Counted from the stretch's first letter, positions 7,582-16,404 are shown. The stretch is 18,166 nucleotides of DNA from Verrucomicrobiota bacterium (GCA_003218935.1 QHPA01000004.1:1-18166), one strand, 5' to 3'. The notes: a model not told the origin generated them from the letters alone. Translations and numbers: made by a program.

Positions 7582-10500
7582 TCATCCCTTCGTCACCGTT
7601 TCGTCCAGATTCAAGAGCATGCTGGCAATGGTGGTCCACGCGGCCAGTTCGCGTTGGTCGAGGTCCGCCTTCGCTTTGAAACCGCCGACGCCCAGCAAAT
7701 TTTCCGCAGCGTCTTTGTCTTTGCGATATTCGGCCAGTTGATGGCGGTAAACATCGAGCAACACCTTGATTTCATCCGCGTCGGGCGTGCGAGCCGTCGC
7801 CAGCCGGAAAGCATAAATGATTCGCCGCTTCGGATCGTCGGCAGCCTCCGCCATGAGACGTTGGGCGAAGGCGCGTGAGGCCTCGACAAACTGCGGGTCG
7901 TTCAGCAGCGTGAGCGCCTGGAGCGGCGTGTTCGTGCGCGGACGCCGCACGACGCAATACTCGCGCGTCGGCGCGTCAAAGATGAGCATGTTGGGGGGCG
8001 GGCTTTGCCGCTTCCAGTAGATGTAAAGGCTGCGACGATACTGCACCATGTCGATGTCCGGCACATATTTCTGGGCATTGTTATAGGAGACGGCCTCCCA
8101 CAGGCCGGACGGCTGCCAGGGCTTGACGCTGTGCCCGCCCTCTCGTTCCACCAGCAGCCCGCTGACAAACAGAGCCGTGTCGCGCACTTCCTCCGCGTCA
8201 ACACGAAAACGAGGGCCGCGCGCCAGCAAACGATTCTCCGGGTCTCGCGCGAGCAATTCGGGCGTTACGCGGGACGATTGCCGGTAAGTGGCCGAGGTGA
8301 CGCTGAGCCGCTGCAAGTGTTTCACGTCCCAGCCGGAGCGGACGAATTCAGCCGCGAGCCAGTCGAGCAATTCGGGATGTGACGGCCGCTCGCCTTGCAC
8401 GCCGAAGTCCTCAACCGTCTTCACGATGCCGACGCCAAAGAACTGTTGCCAGAAGCGATTCACATTGACACGGGCGGTGAGCGGGTGTGAGGGGTCGAGC
8501 AGCCATTTGGCGAGGCCAAGACGGTTCTTCGGGGCGTCCTTGGGCCAGGGCGGCAGGATGGCCGGGACGCCCGGTTCGACTTTCTCGCCTTTCCTGTCAT
8601 ATTCACCGCGCATCAGCAGGAACGTATCGCGCGGCTTGCCCGATTCTTTCGCAACCATGGTCGTCGGGATTTCCTTCTCAATAACATTGTTTTCCTCGCG
8701 CCAGTGCGCCACCTGATCGAAAAGTAACTTAAACAGAGGCGAAGTCGCGCGCCGATAGAAATTTCGCACTGAAGTTTTGTTGTCGCCCGCAGGGTTGCTG
8801 GTCGCCGCCAGCATGGCGGCAATATTGTCTGGCAAGTGGTCCGCATCATCGAGGTCGGCGTTAAAGGTAAAATGAGAGGCGCCCTGTTCATTCACCGCTT
8901 TGACGAGGATTGTGTTTTCGCCCTGCTTCAGCATCGCGGAGAACTTCGCCGGGCCGTCCGCCGGTTCCCGTTTGGAAGATTGTTCCAGGGCGAGTTGCCC
9001 GTTGACCCAAACCTTGAAGAGACCGTCGGCCCCCACGGTAAGGTCAGTCCGGCGGTTGTCCGGGACTTTGAGGGTGCGGTAAAGGTAATAGATCCCGTGC
9101 ACCCCGTGCAGTTCGTCCACCAGCACATGGGATTTGCCATCTTCAAAGTCCGGCTTTTCGCTCCATTTGATTTCCTCGCGTACGCCGGGGTACGCCTTGT
9201 TGAGATCAATCTCCTTCTCCGGCTCATATTCCGCGACGAGGCCCATTTTGAGGCTCTCGGATTTGAAAGGTCCGACGACATGCCAGGGTTCCTGTTTCGG
9301 CGGAATCAAAAGATGCGCGAGTTCGTCAGTTTGCGCCGCGGCCAGACGGAAACGCCCGATGGCGCGTTTTGATTTTGAGGCCTCGTAGCGCAAACGGACG
9401 TGAATTTCCGAATTCGTCTTTACCTTGATCGGTTCGCCCAACACAAACAGAGCGGTATGCGGTTCGGTCACCGCGTTCGTCGGGATACTCCAGGCGGATT
9501 CAGCGTTGGCGTCGATGGCTTTTCCTATTTCCTTGTCACTTTCCCACGAATCTGCGGCAGCCCGTTTGAAGTTGAGCTTTTTCGGCTTGCCGGCTTTGTC
9601 CTCAGCGTCCGTAGTCACGACTTCCACCTCAAACTCCGAGAGCTCAAACCTGCCGTCGTCCGCGCGCGCGCTGCTCCGGTTGGGCAACGATTCGTGCGGC
9701 AGCGCTTCGAGCCGGATCGCCGCGAGGCTTCCCGGGTCGGGCTGGAGCGTCACTTCATGGACGTCCTGTTCCGGATTCGGTCCCTCGACGAGCACCGATT
9801 TGTCATCGAGGATTTTGAATTCGCTGCCGTTGGTTGATTTCAGGCTGGTCGGCGTAAGGACCGTCCAGCCGGCGTTCAACTTCTCATGCCATTTGTCGGC
9901 CCACTGCGCCTGCGCCGCGTCCAACTCCGGCATCGGCGAATCTATCCTGGCCTGTCCTTCTTCGACATGTTTCTTCAACCATTCCTGTCGCTGCGCTTGT
10001 TCCAGGGTTGGAAGTTTGATGAATGGATCCGGGTTGGGCTTGTTGCCGTCCATGATTGACTCATCCAGGTTGTTGAACAAGGCATAGAGACCGTAGTACT
10101 CGCGCTGCTGGATGGGGTCGTATTTGTGCGTGTGGCAGCGCGCGCAGGTCATGGTGAGACCAAGCCAGATCGTGCTGGTCGTCTCGACACGGTCGAACGT
10201 GTATTTGGACTTGTATTCATCTTCGATGGCGCCGCCCTCGCCGGTGCTCATATTGCAGCGGACGTAACCGGAGGCAATTTTTTGCATGGTCGTCGCGTTC
10301 GGCAACAGATCGCCCGCAAGTTGTTCGCTCGTGAACTCGTCGAACGGCATGTTTTGGTTGAACGCGTCGATGACCCACTCGCGGTATTTCCAGATGCTCC
10401 GTTCCGAATCGATATGGTAGCCATGCGAGTCGGCGTAGCGCGCCGCATCAAGCCAGTAACGCGCCTCGTGCTCGCCGTATCGAGGCGAGTCGAGGAGACG

Positions 10501-11145
10501 GTCCACCAGCTTTTCGTAGGCGTCTGGATTCCGATCGGCAAGGAATGCGTCCACTTCCTGCGGTGTTGGCGGCAAGCCTGTCAAGTCGCAGGTCACCCGG
10601 CGAACCAGCGTGGTCCGGTCGGCTTCCGGGGAGGGTTTCAGCCCTTCCTTTTCCAGACGCGCGAGAACGAAATAATCAATCTCATTGCGCGGCCATTTCT
10701 TGTTCTTCACCCCGGGCAGCGGCGAGCGTTCGGGTTTGACGAAAGCCCAGTGGCTTTGCCAATTCGCTCCTTCCGCGATCCACCGGCGCAGCGAATCAAT
10801 CTGCGCGGGCGTCAGCGTCTTGCCGCTTTTCGGAGGCGGCATCACGTCGTCTTCGTCCTTCGTGGTAATGCGCGCGATCAGTTCGCTCTTTTCCGGGTGG
10901 CCGGGCACGATGGCAAGGTCGCCCGATTTCAGCGGCTTGAACGCGTCGTCTTTCCGGTCGAGTCGGAACTTCGCTTTGCGCTCCTTCTCATCCGGACCAT
11001 GGCAGGCAAAGCACTTGTCGGAGAGAATCGGCCGGATGTCCCGGTCGAAATCGATGGCACCTTTAGTCGCAGCGCTGGCGGAAACTCCGGCTAACAGCCA
11101 CAACAGGAGGCCGGAGGCAGAAATCAACCTGAATTGAATCGTCAC
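7582..11145 (-). CDS. Cytochrome-type (PSCyt1) DUF1549/DUF1553 domain protein
   Basis: This encodes 1187 residues. A signal peptide (LLLWLLAGVSASAA) is followed by the planctomycete cytochrome C domain with CFACH at residues 45-49, a potential covalent heme site. DUF1549 spans about residues 150-365 (WPRNEIDYFVLARLE, DLTGLPPTPQEVDAF) and ends near a second CxxCH, CARCHTHKYDPI, near residue 333. The middle (about 440-800) contains beta-rich modules, including a PA14/carbohydrate-binding-like segment near residue 680 (YYLYRTLKVPDNRRTDLTVG). DUF1553 fills about 875-1150 (HPLTARVNVNRFWQQFFG, RRPRTNTPLQALTLLNDPQF). The protein is probably exported and envelope-bound. The family is abundant in Planctomycetota and Verrucomicrobiota and suspected to act in polymer degradation with electron transfer, but no reaction is established. 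GTG 11145 is the assigned start, directly before the signal peptide. It leads the five-gene minus-strand run. Confidence 0.9.
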   Translation of the reverse strand: MTIQFRLISASGLLLWLLAGVSASAATKGAIDFDRDIRPILSDKCFACHGPDEKERKAKFRLDRKDDAFKPLKSGDLAIVPGHPEKSELIARITTKDEDDVMPPPKSGKTLTPAQIDSLRRWIAEGANWQSHWAFVKPERSPLPGVKNKKWPRNEIDYFVLARLEKEGLKPSPEADRTTLVRRVTCDLTGLPPTPQEVDAFLADRNPDAYEKLVDRLLDSPRYGEHEARYWLDAARYADSHGYHIDSERSIWKYREWVIDAFNQNMPFDEFTSEQLAGDLLPNATTMQKIASGYVRCNMSTGEGGAIEDEYKSKYTFDRVETTSTIWLGLTMTCARCHTHKYDPIQQREYYGLYALFNNLDESIMDGNKPNPDPFIKLPTLEQAQRQEWLKKHVEEGQARIDSPMPELDAAQAQWADKWHEKLNAGWTVLTPTSLKSTNGSEFKILDDKSVLVEGPNPEQDVHEVTLQPDPGSLAAIRLEALPHESLPNRSSARADDGRFELSEFEVEVVTTDAEDKAGKPKKLNFKRAAADSWESDKEIGKAIDANAESAWSIPTNAVTEPHTALFVLGEPIKVKTNSEIHVRLRYEASKSKRAIGRFRLAAAQTDELAHLLIPPKQEPWHVVGPFKSESLKMGLVAEYEPEKEIDLNKAYPGVREEIKWSEKPDFEDGKSHVLVDELHGVHGIYYLYRTLKVPDNRRTDLTVGADGLFKVWVNGQLALEQSSKREPADGPAKFSAMLKQGENTILVKAVNEQGASHFTFNADLDDADHLPDNIAAMLAATSNPAGDNKTSVRNFYRRATSPLFKLLFDQVAHWREENNVIEKEIPTTMVAKESGKPRDTFLLMRGEYDRKGEKVEPGVPAILPPWPKDAPKNRLGLAKWLLDPSHPLTARVNVNRFWQQFFGVGIVKTVEDFGVQGERPSHPELLDWLAAEFVRSGWDVKHLQRLSVTSATYRQSSRVTPELLARDPENRLLARGPRFRVDAEEVRDTALFVSGLLVEREGGHSVKPWQPSGLWEAVSYNNAQKYVPDIDMVQYRRSLYIYWKRQSPPPNMLIFDAPTREYCVVRRPRTNTPLQALTLLNDPQFVEASRAFAQRLMAEAADDPKRRIIYAFRLATARTPDADEIKVLLDVYRHQLAEYRKDKDAAENLLGVGGFKAKADLDQRELAAWTTIASMLLNLDETVTKG

Positions 11146-11382
11146 ACGACTTATCGCAACGGACTTAAGGACGCTCGTCAGGCCAACCGCGTCATCTCAA
11201 ACACGGCTCGCCAGATTTTCATCAATAAACCATAAACCGCGGCCACCTTTCCAGCTATTTGTTGGGCAGATACTAAAGACAAATTTGAGAAGCTGAATAT
11301 TCAAATCTGTTTTGCTATCGCCGCCTGCGGTCGGAAGGTGGTTTGCATGGATTACCCGCCGTATGCCTGATCAGGTGCCAGG
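11146..11382. promoter_or_regulatory. Intergenic region holding the upstream region of the DUF1553 gene
   Basis: This 237-bp gap is more AT-rich than the genes around it, mainly at 11210-11320. It separates the NTase-like gene's stop from the GTG start of the DUF1553 gene, both on the minus strand, and is the natural place for the promoter of the five-gene block. I could not fix convincing -35 and -10 boxes. An ATTTGA/TCAAAT inverted pair (11283-11306) surrounds a GAATATTC palindrome (11295-11302). Confidence 0.35.
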
Positions 11383-11390
11383 TCACCTGA
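11371..11390 (-). terminator. Short hairpin at the end of the NTase-like gene
   Basis: TCAGGTG (11371-11377), loop CCAGGT, CACCTGA (11384-11390) forms a perfect 7-bp stem overlapping the TGA stop of the gene at 11383-11385. No T-tract follows on the minus strand, so it is at best a weak or Rho-assisted end signal. Confidence 0.3.
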
Positions 11391-12603
11391 ACTGGCGCCA
11401 GAGAGAAGTATAGGCGGCTACCGCATCCGAAAAACTTCCGACAACCACGCGAAGCTCCCCTGCGACACGGCGGAGCAATTCCGATTCATCCATCTTTTCC
11501 CTCTGCCAGAGAAGCCAGACCAGGGCGTGAAACACCCGTTCCCGCGGGTAAAGGGAACCTCTCGGTCCCGGCAACGCCGACAACCCAAACGTCCTGAGAT
11601 TAAGCGCCCGATTTCTCCAGCCACCCGTTCCGGGGCATTTGTTGACGGAACTGCAAGCGTAATCCCGGGCGGAGACGAACGGACAATTCAGCCGGCGGCT
11701 TTCCAGCCAGAGCCATAATTGCACGCCGAGTGAGGACAATTCGTTATGTTTGTCCAAAAGCGTTCGACGCGATGCGACCGTGCGCCGCGGCCGGAATTTA
11801 AATTCAACACCGGAGGTGTAATGTCTCTGCACTTCTGACAGCCACGGCAAATCCTCTGACGCTTTCAGTTGGTTCACCCGCTTATGCCGTTCCACACAAC
11901 TCCAGTCATACCGTCCAAAAGCAGTCAGTATGGTGTCGCCAAAAGCCAGTTGCGCTTTGGCCAGGTTCCGTCCGACAAAATCGGCATCCCCAGGCGAAAA
12001 TTCCGCGCGCTCCAATCGTGCCCGCGCCAACAGCAATCCGGAGCAACGGTTCATCATCAGTCTGGTGGCCTCCGCGAGTGGAATACGTTCTGCGTCGCGA
12101 TGATGCTCACAACCCGACAGCAGACCCTCTTCGCCCCTGATCCAGCGATGGCCCATGACTAAATCGTAGTAAAACATGCTCACCGGACTCCGCCTTAATT
12201 TGCCAAGAGAAAGAATTTTGAATTCAACTTCCACGCGAGCAGCGGGCGAGAGTTGTTCTGCCAAATCCTGCAGCCCAGGGTGGTAACGGCGTTCGTTGAG
12301 GAAATCGTTCCCGCGCAGGAAAACATAGAATTCCAGATCGTTATAGGGTTGGTCGCCAGTCTCTGTCCTTAACACGCCCCCTTCGCCGCGACCGTACCCG
12401 CCAGCGAGCAGAAGGCCTTCCAGCTTGCGCTCGGCAATCAAGTGTTGGACGCCGGCCAGGGCTTTCCGGCACGTTCTCTCCAGATGAGTTTCCAGTTCCT
12501 CGCTCCCATCCACGGTGAAACGTTTCCCTTGGTTCGGGCGTTCCGACGAAAGTTGTCCGCTCGCGGTTTCCACCGTCTGAATTGTGTCCGCTGCATCGAT
12601 CAT
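11383..12603 (-). CDS. Nucleotidyltransferase-fold protein of a polysaccharide locus
   Basis: From ATG 12603 this is a 406-residue protein. It carries the signature of the polymerase-beta-type nucleotidyltransferase fold: a hydrophobic strand then GGYGRGEGG (residues 68-76), NDLEFYVF (88-95; D89 and E91 as the two metal-binding carboxylates) and VEVEFK (124-129; a third acidic position). The remaining 270 residues are helical and of unknown function, with no recognised second domain. ATG 12603 is chosen because it overlaps the TGA of the upstream glycosyltransferase as ATGA (12603-12600), a sign of translational coupling; the open frame extends to 12996, but that part is antisense-like noise inside the glycosyltransferase. 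It may transfer a nucleotidyl or phospho group to a sugar or lipid precursor, or act on a regulatory target. The function is not established. Confidence 0.75.
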   Translation of the reverse strand: MIDAADTIQTVETASGQLSSERPNQGKRFTVDGSEELETHLERTCRKALAGVQHLIAERKLEGLLLAGGYGRGEGGVLRTETGDQPYNDLEFYVFLRGNDFLNERRYHPGLQDLAEQLSPAARVEVEFKILSLGKLRRSPVSMFYYDLVMGHRWIRGEEGLLSGCEHHRDAERIPLAEATRLMMNRCSGLLLARARLERAEFSPGDADFVGRNLAKAQLAFGDTILTAFGRYDWSCVERHKRVNQLKASEDLPWLSEVQRHYTSGVEFKFRPRRTVASRRTLLDKHNELSSLGVQLWLWLESRRLNCPFVSARDYACSSVNKCPGTGGWRNRALNLRTFGLSALPGPRGSLYPRERVFHALVWLLWQREKMDESELLRRVAGELRVVVGSFSDAVAAYTSLWRQFR

Positions 12604-13541
12604 TTTGGCACTCGCGATAAGTCTATCGAACCCGACTGTGACCAGGTCGGCGGATTGATCGACGTGCCGGAGGCGTTTTCGCGATACGCGACCCAGCCCT
12701 GCTTGAACCCGGCCAGCCTGGCGCGACGCTGCTGCCAGCGGACGCGCGCCGCCTGCGGCAACTCGACCCAGCGTCGTGTTCTGGCACAAAAAGCCAGGTC
12801 GCGCCGGAAATCGTTCAGCCACCCGAGCAGCACCGTCCGCAGGAAATTGAAGTCGGTTGGTTTGCCGGACCAGACCGCCGCCACCGCCCGGCCTTCGCCA
12901 AAACTGCGCTTGTACGTCTGCGAGACGGTGTAGTTGTGCGAGTGCATCACCACCGATTCGGGGACATGAACGATGCGATAGCCCTGCGCCCGGCACCAGC
13001 GCGTGTATTCGTCGTCTTCAGAATATTGCATTTTCTCCAGGAAGCCTCGCTTCGCCCAAATGTCCTTGCGCAGCCCGCTGCTGACCATGCTGAAGAAGTG
13101 GTCCCATTTGGCTGATTCGCGGCCCGGCCCAAAGCACCGTTCGTAGTCGCAGGCGTAAACGGCCCAGCAATCGGGCCGTGGCACTTGCCGACCGAAGACC
13201 GCAGCGGTCTGGGGATCGACCAACCCTGTCACCAGCGGGCGCAGCCAGTCAGCTCCCTGCGGTGTGGCGTCCGCGTTCAGGAAGATGCAGAAATCGGATC
13301 GCGCCAACTGCATGCCCTGGTTCATGACGCGACTGGGATTGTACTCGTGCGGCTGGATTTGAATGAAATGACGCGGCTGGGCGGCCCGAACCATCTCCAC
13401 CGAACCATCGGTCGAGCCGGAATCGATGACGATCAGTTCCCAGTGACTGTATTCCTGCGCCCGGAGCGCAGGCAACGTTTCGCGCAACGCCCAGCCTTCG
13501 TTGAACGAACGCATGATAATGCTGACTAATGGATCCGTCAT
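12600..13541 (-). CDS. GT2 family glycosyltransferase (rhamnosyltransferase-like)
   Basis: This encodes 313 residues with the GT-A layout of family 2. VSIIMRSFNEG opens the nucleotide-binding fold, followed by DSGSTDGS (residues 40-47), the DxD-region NADATP (89-94), SEDDEYTRW (174-182) containing the likely catalytic base, and HSHNY (200-204), a block common in bacterial rhamnosyl/galactosyl transferases. It should add a sugar from a nucleotide-sugar donor to a lipid-linked acceptor at the cytoplasmic side of the membrane; donor and acceptor cannot be read from sequence. No membrane helix is evident, so it is probably peripheral. It starts at ATG 13541, divergent from the plus-strand polysaccharide genes, and its stop overlaps the start of the NTase-like gene by 4 bp (ATGA). 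Confidence 0.88.
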   Translation of the reverse strand: MTDPLVSIIMRSFNEGWALRETLPALRAQEYSHWELIVIDSGSTDGSVEMVRAAQPRHFIQIQPHEYNPSRVMNQGMQLARSDFCIFLNADATPQGADWLRPLVTGLVDPQTAAVFGRQVPRPDCWAVYACDYERCFGPGRESAKWDHFFSMVSSGLRKDIWAKRGFLEKMQYSEDDEYTRWCRAQGYRIVHVPESVVMHSHNYTVSQTYKRSFGEGRAVAAVWSGKPTDFNFLRTVLLGWLNDFRRDLAFCARTRRWVELPQAARVRWQQRRARLAGFKQGWVAYRENASGTSINPPTWSQSGSIDLSRVPK

Positions 13542-13696
13542 CTCAAACCTGTGCCGACAACACCTTTACCGCAGCGCGCTCCCCATTGCAGTGGGGTCTT
13601 GACCTACTGGCGATACGGGTCTTTCACCTACTTCAACAACGGTTCGCCGCCGGGCTATGTTCGGCCACCAACATGCACAGACCAGATGAACAAACC

Positions 13697-14875
13697 ATGA
13701 CCAGCACAGGTCCGACAACCAAGCCTCACATTTCAATCGGCATCATCGCGCGGAATCAGGAAAAGGCCATTGGGCCGGCGTTGAGGTCGCTGTTTCAGCA
13801 GTCGCTCCTCAAGGAACTGAGTCGGAGCAACTTGACTTGCGAAATCCTGTGTCTGGCCAACGGTTGTGCCGACCGCACGCCGGCGATTGCAGAAGAAGAG
13901 TTCGCCAAGGAAACCAGCCGACACCCGTTCCGACACGCGTTTCAATGCCAGACGCTGGACATCAATGAGCGGAGCAAACTGAGCGCCTGGAATTTATTCG
14001 TGCACAAGCTGTCCGCGCGCGAATCCCAGTTTCTGTTCCTGATGGATGGCGACATTCTGATTCGGCATCCGCAAACGCTCTGGAATATGTACTCGACGCT
14101 CGTAGAGAACCCCAATGCGAGCATCGCCACAGATCAACCGATCAAGGACATCTCATTGAAGGAGCTCAAATCCTGGCGCGAGCGTATCGCGTTGGCGACT
14201 TCGGAAATGGCCGACACGATTCAAGGTAAAATCACCGGCCAGCTCTACTGTATCCGCGCCGACGTGGCCCGTCAGCTTTACTTGCCACAGGATCTGGCGG
14301 GCTTAGACGACAGTTTCATCGAGTCTGTCGTCGGCACGGACTTTTCGACGGGCCGGCCGGCGCCGAATCGGATCGTCACAGCGGAAAACGCCTCTCACCT
14401 TTTCGAGGCTTACACCTCGGTCGCTGAAGTGTTGAACAATCAAGAGCGGCAGGCGATCGGGAAGACCATCGCTTACGTCCTGATCGAGCATCTGAAGCAT
14501 CTGCCACGCGAACAAAGGAGCGATCTTGCCCGCACCTTGCGTGAGAAAGAGCAGTCCGACCCCCGCTGGTTGAGGCGATTGATCGACGAGCACCTGCGCA
14601 ACGCACGCTTTTTCTGGCAGCTTTTCCCCAGCGTGCCGAGGTGCAGGGCCAGGCGCGGATGCAGGATCCTGACGTTCAAGAAGGCCACACATTTCCCCGC
14701 CGCTTTTGTTCGACTTCTGGTTACCTGGATTGCCTGCGCGCGCGCATTCCGACATTTGAAAGAGGGCCAGATGCATGGGTGGACCGAGGCGAGCCGGGAC
14801 AAAATCCCAAGCCTGGGATTACTGGGAGAGAAGAGCGCCTGTCCAAAACGGCAGCCCCAGCCGGCGAACAGTTGA
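13697..14875 (+). CDS. GT2-like glycosyltransferase
   Basis: From ATG 13697 this encodes 392 residues. HISIGIIARNQEKAIGPALRS opens a GT-A fold, with a short loop CLANGCADRT in place of the usual DGSTDGT (about 52-61), the DxD motif FLMDGDI (residues 114-120) and GLDDSFIES (202-210) as the likely catalytic segment. The last hundred residues are basic and include one hydrophobic stretch (FPAAFVRLLVTWIACARAFRH) that could anchor it to the membrane. The open frame extends to ATG 13529, but that would overlap the start of the divergent GT2 gene and add about 56 residues unlike the family. ATG 13697 or 13673 fits better; neither has a strong ribosome binding site. It is the first of the plus-strand polysaccharide genes. 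Sugar specificity is unknown. Confidence 0.82.
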   Translation: MTSTGPTTKPHISIGIIARNQEKAIGPALRSLFQQSLLKELSRSNLTCEILCLANGCADRTPAIAEEEFAKETSRHPFRHAFQCQTLDINERSKLSAWNLFVHKLSARESQFLFLMDGDILIRHPQTLWNMYSTLVENPNASIATDQPIKDISLKELKSWRERIALATSEMADTIQGKITGQLYCIRADVARQLYLPQDLAGLDDSFIESVVGTDFSTGRPAPNRIVTAENASHLFEAYTSVAEVLNNQERQAIGKTIAYVLIEHLKHLPREQRSDLARTLREKEQSDPRWLRRLIDEHLRNARFFWQLFPSVPRCRARRGCRILTFKKATHFPAAFVRLLVTWIACARAFRHLKEGQMHGWTEASRDKIPSLGLLGEKSACPKRQPQPANS

Positions 14876-14908
14876 AAGGATTTCAAACACCAAAACTTGC
14901 GAGGTGAA

Positions 14909-14959
14909 ATGAGCGCGACCCACCTGCAAAAAGATTATCGAGGAGCGCCGTGGAATTAA
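14909..14959 (+). CDS. Possible 16-aa leader ORF overlapping the polymerase start
   Basis: ATG 14909, preceded by GAGGTGA (14901-14907), opens a 16-codon frame (MSATHLQKDYRGAPWN) ending at TAA 14957-14959. It overlaps the GTG start of the next gene (14950) in a different frame and contains that gene's AGGAG site. Such a layout could couple translation of the membrane protein to that of the small frame. It may also be chance. Confidence 0.3.
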   Translation: MSATHLQKDYRGAPWN

Positions 14960-16401
14960 AAGATTTGGCCGCGCTGTTTTTGATGGCCGTCGCGATTTCC
15001 GGCGGGGTGGTGGCGACTTGTCTCTCTCAGCGGGCGCGGGCCGCAGCCTTTTTCCTGTTGATCCTCGCCAGCGCGTTCACTGACCGCGTGGACGTTAACT
15101 TTGTCACGCGCTACTGGTATCGAGCCGCCACACGCGGCTTCGAAATTTCGCTCGTCGATATTCTGGCCATCAGCCTGTTGATCAGTTCCTTGCTCCTGCC
15201 GCGTCCCGGTCATCGCCGCTGGTTTTGGCCGGCCAGCCTCGGCGCAATGATTATCTATTTCCTCTACTGCTGTTTCTCGGTCGCGATTTCCGAGCCGAAA
15301 TTGTTTGGTCTGTTTGAACTCTCGAAAATCCTCCGTGGCATCCTCGTGTTCCTTGCCGCGGCGGTGTATGTGCAAACGGAGCGCGAACTGCGTCTCCTTG
15401 TCCTGGCGTTGGGGTGCGCCATTTGTTTCCAGGGCGTGCTGGCACTCAAACACCGCTACGTCAACGGCGTTTATCGGGTGACGGGCAGTCTGCTCGATCC
15501 GAACAGTCTTTCCATGTATCTGTGCACAACCGCGCCGGTCTTTTTCGCCGCCGCGGCTTCAAATTTTCCGAAATACTTGAGGAAGTTTTGTCTTCTTTGT
15601 TCAGGCATCACCGCGGTAACGATTCTGCTGACCATTTCGCGGGCGGGCATTCCCATCTTCGCGCTGGTCGCGTTGGGCGCGACGATGGCATGTGCCTCCT
15701 TTCGCATTACGTTCAAGAAAACCGCAGCCGTATTCCTGGTCTGCCTGGCGCTTGGTGGCATGGTTTACAAGTCATGGGACACGCTGAAGGTACGATACGG
15801 GCAAGCCTCGCTGAAGGAAGAGTATCTGGGAGAACAGTTTGAGAACCGCGGGTCCTATCTGCGGCAGGCCTGGGCCATCCTGCAAGACCGCTTCTTCGGC
15901 GTCGGTCTGAACAACTGGTCTTATTGGGTCAGCGAGGTGTATGGACCGCAATTAGGCATCTTTTATGAGGCTTATCCGAATACGAGCGACGCCCCCAGCA
16001 AGGATGCCGTGGGGAGTTTTACTTTCGCCCCTCCGGCGCACAGCTTGATGGCCCTGACAGCGGGGGAACTCGGCTGGCCCGGGTTGATGATTTTCCTGCT
16101 CGTTTGGCTGCGCTGGTTCCAGATGGGCGCGAGCTTTCTCAGGCCGCGTTCACCCGAAGCGATGCACCGTCTGGGTGTTGGCTTTTTTTTCAGCACGTGC
16201 GGCATCTTTTTGCAAAGCCAGACGGAATGGACTTACCGGCAAACGCACATTTTCTACACGTTCAACGTGCTGTTGGGGGCGTTGGCCAGTCTTTACTACG
16301 TGAAGCGCCAGGCCGCGCGAACGCCGATCGATACCAACGCACTAACGGAAGAATTCTCCGGCAACGTCCCGAGCGCCGAGCCGCCCCTGGCCTGTCGATG
16401 A
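14950..16401 (+). CDS. O-antigen ligase/polymerase-like membrane protein
   Basis: This encodes 483 residues, most in hydrophobic helices (about a dozen), with one larger hydrophilic loop at about residues 275-365. The features match the O-antigen ligase/Wzy-type polymerase superfamily: LLTISRAG (226-233), RFFGVGLNNW (314-323) at the start of the large loop, and APPAHSLMALTAGELGWPGL (about 360-379), the conserved His-Ser then Glu-Leu-Gly block after the loop. Such proteins join or polymerise lipid-linked glycans on the outer face of the membrane. Whether this one is a ligase or polymerase cannot be decided from sequence. The GTG start is supported by AGGAG at 14941-14945, four bases upstream. 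The GT4 gene follows 3 bp after its stop, suggesting one transcript. Confidence 0.86.
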   Translation: MELKDLAALFLMAVAISGGVVATCLSQRARAAAFFLLILASAFTDRVDVNFVTRYWYRAATRGFEISLVDILAISLLISSLLLPRPGHRRWFWPASLGAMIIYFLYCCFSVAISEPKLFGLFELSKILRGILVFLAAAVYVQTERELRLLVLALGCAICFQGVLALKHRYVNGVYRVTGSLLDPNSLSMYLCTTAPVFFAAAASNFPKYLRKFCLLCSGITAVTILLTISRAGIPIFALVALGATMACASFRITFKKTAAVFLVCLALGGMVYKSWDTLKVRYGQASLKEEYLGEQFENRGSYLRQAWAILQDRFFGVGLNNWSYWVSEVYGPQLGIFYEAYPNTSDAPSKDAVGSFTFAPPAHSLMALTAGELGWPGLMIFLLVWLRWFQMGASFLRPRSPEAMHRLGVGFFFSTCGIFLQSQTEWTYRQTHIFYTFNVLLGALASLYYVKRQAARTPIDTNALTEEFSGNVPSAEPPLACR

Positions 16402-16404
16402 CCT

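Noticed and set aside
7436..7639. 67-residue minus-strand open frame
   Set aside because: Its centre (KPRMNTNRHEC) is the translation of the ACGAAT repeat arm, and its start lies inside the DUF1553 gene.
10126..11094. 322-residue plus-strand open frame
   Set aside because: It is antisense to the cytochrome and DUF1549 region of a well-supported gene and shows no recognisable motif.
12604..12996. N-terminal extension of the NTase-like protein
   Set aside because: The extension lies inside the GT2 gene in another frame; its residues look like shifted GT2 sequence. ATG 12603 with the ATGA overlap is a better start.
13581..13596. CCCCA-TTGCAG-TGGGG hairpin and a nearby TTGACC as promoter of the divergent genes
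   Set aside because: The stem is only 5 bp, and no -10-like sequence stands at the proper distance from TTGACC, so no promoter is claimed.
13529..13696. N-terminal extension of the plus-strand GT2-like protein
   Set aside because: It overlaps the start of the divergent GT2 gene and adds residues unlike the family before the first GT-A strand.
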